A stretch of DNA of 9,201 nt from Gammaproteobacteria bacterium (lineage in GTDB: Bacteria > Pseudomonadota > Gammaproteobacteria > GRL18). The stretch covers positions 1-9,201 of the forward strand of contig JANELJ010000063.1 of NCBI GenBank assembly GCA_024511395.1, given 5' to 3'. Shown piece after piece: positions 6,067 to 9,201 of the stretch. Position 1 is the first letter of the stretch. Every line of letters starts with the position of its first letter. Below the pieces are notes generated by a model that saw only the letters and a list, made by a program, of their open reading frames with translations, had not been told where the DNA came from and did not search any database. The translations under genes and the position numbers were made by a program.

Positions 6067-7464
6067 ATGGCTGCAGCGCCTAACCTTGATGTCAATGTCA
6101 TAAAGAAATTCCATCCCCTGGACTCTTTAAGTATTGATAAAGTTAAAGAAGTGATTGAAAAGTCGGCTGTGCAGAAAATACCTGCTGGACAGGTACTTTT
6201 TAAACGAGGTGATCGTGATAAGTGGACCGTTTACCTGCTAACAGGCAAAATTGAACTTAAAAGCGCTGATGGCAAACGGCAGATTATTGAAGCCGGCAGC
6301 GATGCTGCCCATTCCCCTATTGCCGATGAAATTCCCCGCCCTGCTTCTGCCAAGGCAAAAACTGATATTAGTATTCTTATCATTGACAAGGATCTGCTGG
6401 ATATCCTGATGAACTGGAATGCACCATCCAGTATTGAAGTCAATGAACTTGATGACGATGAAGACTGGATGACCCGTTTTCTGCAGTCCAATGCCTTTTT
6501 ACAATTACCCGCAGCCAATATTCAGGCCCTGATGATGCGCCTGCAGGCCCCCCTGGCCAGGGGAGAAACTATTATCCGGGAAAATGACGCCAATGATGAC
6601 AAATTTTATATTATCCAACAGGGGCGCTGTGTCGTCACTAAAACCAGTCCGACTTCGGGAGAACAGGTGCCACTAGCTGAATTACGCTTGGGCGACGGCT
6701 TTGGCGAAGAAGCCTTAATTACCGGCGGCATCCGCGGCGCCAGTGTCACCATGAAAACTGACGGGGTGATCCTGTCACTGGACAAAAAGGACTTTATTGA
6801 GCTGCTGGTGGAACTACTGATCCACCGCATTAAACTTGAAGAAGTAAAAACACTCAAAGAGGATCAATACCAGCTTATCGATGTCCGAAATGAAGATGAA
6901 CATCAGACCAATGGACTGGATAATAGTATTAATATCCCTATTAATCTGATCCGTACCCAGCTGGATCAACTATCACCTGAAAAACATTATATAGCCTATT
7001 CCGGACATGAAAACCGCAGTAGTGCGGCAGCCTTTCTGTTTATTCAGCAGGGCTACAACTGTTCCATTATTGAGAACAGCATTGGCGAAGCTGATATTAC
7101 CCGTTCTGCTGTCACTGAAGAAAAATTCCCTGAAGCTCCTACACCCGCCAGTTCGGCGGAAACAGAAGCACTAAAAGCGGAAAAAATTACTTCACCGGAA
7201 ATTGAAGCGGCCCGTAAGGAAGCTGAACTCATGGCCACTGATCTGCGCAGTGAAGCTCAGCTGGCTCTGCAAGAAGCCCGCCGTGCCCAACAGACTGAAC
7301 TGGCTCTGAAAGCCGCACAATTAAAAGCCGTGCAGCTGGAGTCCCAGACCCTAGAACAGTGGCAGACATCGGCTGAACTGGAAAAAATTAAACAGCAGAA
7401 AGAAGAAATGGAGCAGCACCTACCGGCACCAGTCCCTCAGACAGCTCTATCCATGATGACCTGA
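6067..7464 (+). CDS. Double cyclic-nucleotide-binding domain plus rhodanese-like protein, 3' end probably frameshifted
   Basis: A 465-residue soluble protein. Residues about 12-115 form a degenerate cyclic-nucleotide-binding (CRP-type) domain. Residues about 136-250 form a second, better preserved one with the phosphate-binding cassette FGEEALITGGIRGASV (212-227; E214 and R223 are the expected ligand contacts). A rhodanese-like domain (about 260-340) has YQLIDVRNEDEHQ and the loop YSGHENRSSAAAF. The catalytic cysteine position is serine (S312), so sulfurtransferase activity is unlikely. A charged, alanine-rich coiled coil follows (about 375-450). No DNA-binding domain is visible, so this is not a CRP-like regulator. 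It is more likely a signalling adaptor, which is inference. The start is set by GGAG (6055-6058), 8 nt upstream. From about 7416 the other frame reads a more natural tail to TAA at 7497-7499, so the printed C-terminus probably reflects a one-base loss. The gene is divergent from hrpA. Confidence 0.85.
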   Translation: MAAAPNLDVNVIKKFHPLDSLSIDKVKEVIEKSAVQKIPAGQVLFKRGDRDKWTVYLLTGKIELKSADGKRQIIEAGSDAAHSPIADEIPRPASAKAKTDISILIIDKDLLDILMNWNAPSSIEVNELDDDEDWMTRFLQSNAFLQLPAANIQALMMRLQAPLARGETIIRENDANDDKFYIIQQGRCVVTKTSPTSGEQVPLAELRLGDGFGEEALITGGIRGASVTMKTDGVILSLDKKDFIELLVELLIHRIKLEEVKTLKEDQYQLIDVRNEDEHQTNGLDNSINIPINLIRTQLDQLSPEKHYIAYSGHENRSSAAAFLFIQQGYNCSIIENSIGEADITRSAVTEEKFPEAPTPASSAETEALKAEKITSPEIEAARKEAELMATDLRSEAQLALQEARRAQQTELALKAAQLKAVQLESQTLEQWQTSAELEKIKQQKEEMEQHLPAPVPQTALSMMT

Positions 7465-7499
7465 AAGCCGCTTATGACTCCATCAAAAAAGAAACATAA
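7392..7499 (+). other. Probable original C-terminus of the cyclic-nucleotide/rhodanese gene in another frame
   Basis: The main frame ends in the unlikely tail HLPAPVPQTALSMMT at 7464. The frame one base back reads APTGTSPSDSS and then IHDDLKAAYDSIKKET, ending in TAA at 7497-7499. That second tail has the charged, helical character of the preceding coiled coil. A single-base deletion between 7392 and about 7430 would explain it; the shift must come after 7391, because the other frame has a stop just before. A sequencing error or true pseudogenization of the tail are both possible. No canonical slippery heptamer in the right phase is seen. Confidence 0.5.
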
Positions 7500-7517
7500 T
7501 GGCTACTGAACGGGTTC

Positions 7518-7542
7518 AGCGCTGTTAAATGATGCGCTTTTT
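7518..7542 (+). terminator. Weak candidate intrinsic terminator
   Basis: AGCGC (7518-7522) pairs with GCGCT (7534-7538) around an 11-nt loop and runs into TTTTT (7538-7542). The stem is only 5 bp, so termination would be inefficient. It lies between the end of the cyclic-nucleotide/rhodanese gene and yigZ. Confidence 0.35.
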
Positions 7543-7572
7543 ATCAAAATTTACATTGCTATTAACTGCCTG

Positions 7573-8196
7573 ATGCCTGCTGCTGAAGCTTATTTTATTC
7601 CGGCTCCTGATATTGAAGTGACCACGGCAATAAAACGTAGCCGTTTTATTGCCCATATTGCTCACTGCCCAGATCCGCAACAGGCCATAGTCATTATTGA
7701 ACAGGATAAACAGCGTTATCCTGATGCCCAGCATCATTGCTGGGCCTATATTGCCTGCCCGCCCGATTCTGCCTCAGCAGTACGTTTTTCTGATGCCGGC
7801 GAACCCTCAGGTACTGCGGGCAAACCCATTTTAAATGTTCTACAGCACAGTGGATACGGAGAAATTATCTGCGTAGTTAGCCGCTATTTCGGTGGCATCA
7901 AACTGGGTGCCGGCGGTCTGGTTCGCGCCTACAGCAATAGTACTCAGGCAGCCATAGAACAATTAACCGTTAAGAAAATTATACAGAGAACAGCGGTCAC
8001 CGTCCGCTTCCCTTACTGCTATGAATCCGATATCCGACACTTTCTTGATACCTATGATGTGCCACTGACTGATGTAGACTATCAGGAGCAGGTTATTTTT
8101 ACTCTGGAGCCGGAACAGGACAGCATGGCAGAAACCCGTCAGCTACTACAAAATATCTGTAAGGGTGAACTTAATATAGAAACCTTAACCGGATAG
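7573..8196 (+). CDS. yigZ: YigZ/IMPACT-family protein
   Basis: A 207-residue protein matching YigZ over its whole length (the E. coli protein is about 205 residues). The N-terminal UPF0029/IMPACT domain has KRSRFIAH (21-28), YPDAQHHCWAY (49-59), the signature FSDAGEPSGTAGKP (72-85) and RYFGGIKLGAGGLVRAY (104-120). A C-terminal ferredoxin-like DUF1949 domain follows at about 138-203. The biochemical role in bacteria is not settled. Eukaryotic IMPACT acts in translation control through GCN2. The ATG overlaps the TGA of an upstream 14-codon frame (TGATG, 7571-7575), and no Shine-Dalgarno site is visible, so translational coupling is possible. It stops at TAG. syd follows after 58 nt and a PP2C gene after that, so the three may form one transcript. 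Confidence 0.95.
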   Translation: MPAAEAYFIPAPDIEVTTAIKRSRFIAHIAHCPDPQQAIVIIEQDKQRYPDAQHHCWAYIACPPDSASAVRFSDAGEPSGTAGKPILNVLQHSGYGEIICVVSRYFGGIKLGAGGLVRAYSNSTQAAIEQLTVKKIIQRTAVTVRFPYCYESDIRHFLDTYDVPLTDVDYQEQVIFTLEPEQDSMAETRQLLQNICKGELNIETLTG

Positions 8197-8254
8197 TCCT
8201 TATACTTACTACTTACATTTATGTTTTATCTTACACAGATTTTATTTTGACACT

Positions 8255-8851
8255 ATGTCTATTACTGATATTCAAAACTTACACCACACACAAAACAGTC
8301 TGGATAATTTTTTTAAGCGCTTTATTAATACTGTTGAAGCACAGACCAGCGAACTGCCTGTAACTGAATACGATGCACACTGGCTGTCACCCTGCCAGCA
8401 GGGTAAACCGTTTATGTCAGAACAGATGCAGCATTCCATTCACTGGCAGCCATTTCTGCACCCTGACAGCTCGGACAAGAACGACCTGGTAGACCTGGAA
8501 AAAGCCCTGGAAATCCAGCTGCACCCGGATATCCGGGTATTTTTCAGCCGTTACTGGTCTGATCACGTGGATGCAGTTTTTCAGCAGGGCAATTTAAGCC
8601 TGATGTTTGTCTGGAATGAAGATGATATGCAGCGTTTAATTGAAAATCAGCTGGGCCATGCCCTCAACAAGATCCGTAATAAACAGGAACTCACTTTTTT
8701 TATTGCCTGTACCGATTCTGATTATATTATCAGTATTGCCAATGAGTCCGGCCAGGTGGTACTGGAACGTCCCGGCTACGGGGTTGAAAAAGTACTGGCC
8801 GTTAGCCTGACTGACTTTCTGAATGAGCTGGAACACGGTAAGCTGGTATAA
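8255..8851 (+). CDS. syd: SecY-interacting protein Syd
   Basis: A 198-residue protein matching Syd, which in E. coli is 181 residues. Syd is a cytosolic protein that associates peripherally with the inner membrane and binds SecY. It is thought to check assembly of the SecYEG translocon and to displace SecA from abnormal complexes. Landmarks are SPC (45-47), IHWQPF (62-67), WNEDDMQRLIENQLGHAL (120-137), FFIACTDSDYIISIANESG (148-166) and the terminal LTDFLNEL (185-192). There is no signal peptide or membrane segment, as expected. The ATG at 8255 has no strong Shine-Dalgarno site. It lies 58 nt after yigZ and 36 nt before the truncated PP2C gene on the same strand. The frame is intact. Confidence 0.93.
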   Translation: MSITDIQNLHHTQNSLDNFFKRFINTVEAQTSELPVTEYDAHWLSPCQQGKPFMSEQMQHSIHWQPFLHPDSSDKNDLVDLEKALEIQLHPDIRVFFSRYWSDHVDAVFQQGNLSLMFVWNEDDMQRLIENQLGHALNKIRNKQELTFFIACTDSDYIISIANESGQVVLERPGYGVEKVLAVSLTDFLNELEHGKLV

Positions 8852-8887
8852 GCTTGGCAATCGATAATACAGGTAAGCTGCTTAAAT

Positions 8888-9037
8888 ATGCTGAAACAAT
8901 TTTTTGACAAACTGACCCATAAACCTGATTCAGTGCGCATGTATTCTGCCGGTATCAGTGATGTGTGCCGACGCCGCAAGCTCAATGAAGATAATTTTCT
9001 GCTTGATGAAAAGTTAGGGCTATTTAGTCTGCCCTGA
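8888..9037 (+). pseudogene. PP2C-type protein phosphatase gene, N-terminal fragment cut by the IS
   Basis: The frame from ATG at 8888 reads MLKQFFDKLTHKPDSVRMYS and then AGISDVCRRRKLNEDNFLLDEKLGLF. This is the start of a bacterial PP2C (Stp1/PrpC-like) Ser/Thr phosphatase, with the SDxGxxRxxNED element; the usual Gly is Cys here. In intact members LGLF runs on into VVADGMGGH, which holds a metal-binding Asp. Here the sequence enters the insertion sequence at about 9026 and stops at TGA (9035-9037), inside the element. The product would be 49 residues and inactive. No strong ribosome site is seen, and the gene follows syd by 36 nt. The rest of the gene should lie beyond the IS if the insertion was simple. 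Confidence 0.85.
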
Positions 9038-9089
9038 ATAAAACATAGTGCATTGATTTATAAAGAAATATTGCTTGATTATGGGTGTT

Positions 9090-9136
9090 AAATTTGCAGG
9101 TTTTTGGTAAAATAAGCCTTATTACCTTGCAAATTT
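9090..9136 (+). promoter_or_regulatory. Hairpin in the transposase leader (right copy)
   Basis: AAATTTGCA (9090-9098) pairs with TGCAAATTT (9128-9136). An imperfect inner stem (GGTAAAATAA against TTATTACC) closes over GCC. The foot of the stem is 10 nt before the transposase ATG at 9147, and no Shine-Dalgarno site is visible between them. It may limit transposase translation, which is inference. Confidence 0.45.
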
Positions 9137-9146
9137 CCAGACCAAA

Positions 9147-9201
9147 ATGAAGCCAAAGAAACAGCCAAAAATACCTCAGGAAGACCTGTTCAGGATGCGC
9201 C
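9147..9201 (+). CDS. IS5-family-like transposase, N-terminal fragment
   Basis: Eighteen codons are visible (MKPKKQPKIPQEDLFRMR) before the window ends. A Lys/Pro-rich start followed by a Q-x-DLFR element resembles the N-terminus of many proteobacterial IS5-family transposases of about 450 residues. The fragment is too short to show the DDE catalytic residues, so the family call rests on this motif alone. The start is the first ATG after the leader hairpin and is identical in the left-hand copy. Confidence 0.6.
   Translation, partial: MKPKKQPKIPQEDLFRMR

Larger units (their letters stand above)
9021..9201 (+). mobile_element. Right insertion sequence, IS5-family-like, partial, reading out of the window
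   Basis: The first 135 bp are the reverse complement of 1-135, with one mismatch seen. Host sequence (PP2C codons for Leu-Phe) runs to about 9025, so the element probably begins near AGTCTGCCC at 9026. The TATTT just outside is also present at the other copy and is either element end or shared target sequence. The element contains a leader of about 120 bp with a hairpin and then the transposase start. It runs off the right edge, so its other terminus and target duplication cannot be seen. Confidence 0.88.

Noticed and set aside
6231..6518. Minus-strand frames inside the cyclic-nucleotide-binding gene
   Set aside because: These serine-rich antisense shadows overlap recognisable domains on the other strand.
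7381..7391. Programmed -1 frameshift at the GAAAAAATT run
   Set aside because: The run is not in the phase needed for a slippery heptamer, and the other frame meets a TAA at 7389-7391 immediately after it.
1..9201. CRISPR array, tRNA, rRNA, prophage or restriction/defence cassette
   Set aside because: No regularly spaced repeats, tRNA-like cloverleaf, phage genes or known defence proteins were seen.

Overview
The window reads as a fragment of a gammaproteobacterial chromosome. HrpA, Syd, YigZ, a DUF2835 protein and a small SAP-domain/Cys protein are all recognisable, and this set points to Gammaproteobacteria. I cannot name the genus. Base composition is moderate in the genes and AT-rich between them.

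Layout. Both ends are the same insertion sequence in opposite orientation. Bases 1-135 are the reverse complement of 9021-9155, with one mismatch seen. In each copy the transposase (start codon only at the left, about 18 codons at the right) reads out of the window. Just inside the left copy is a PilZ-domain gene (155-496) broken by one in-frame TAG. A 91-nt near-perfect hairpin (497-587) starts at the base after its stop and carries a perfect DnaA-box consensus in each arm. A gene-poor stretch follows (588-749). Next come two small minus-strand genes: a DUF2835 gene broken by one TAG (1103-1327) and, 50 nt downstream of it, a short pentapeptide-repeat protein (750-1052). Divergent from these is a SAP-domain protein with four cysteines (1511-1717). 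It converges on the large minus-strand hrpA helicase gene (1748-5869). Divergent from hrpA is a gene for a double cyclic-nucleotide-binding plus rhodanese-like protein (6067-7464), whose 3' end looks frameshifted. Then come yigZ (7573-8196), syd (8255-8851) and the first 46 codons of a PP2C-type phosphatase cut off by the right-hand IS.

How it fits together. hrpA, yigZ and syd are housekeeping genes (RNA helicase, IMPACT-family protein, SecY quality control) and look intact. The damaged genes are mostly signalling or accessory: a c-di-GMP receptor-like PilZ gene, a phosphatase, the cyclic-nucleotide/rhodanese protein and DUF2835. This suggests a genome undergoing IS expansion and early pseudogene formation. 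Two of the lesions are single TAG codons in otherwise clean frames, so amber readthrough is an alternative worth excluding. I found no convincing new defence or biosynthetic system. The least explained structures are the DnaA-box hairpin with its surrounding ACAGGC/GCCTGT motifs, and the cyclic-nucleotide/inactive-rhodanese protein.
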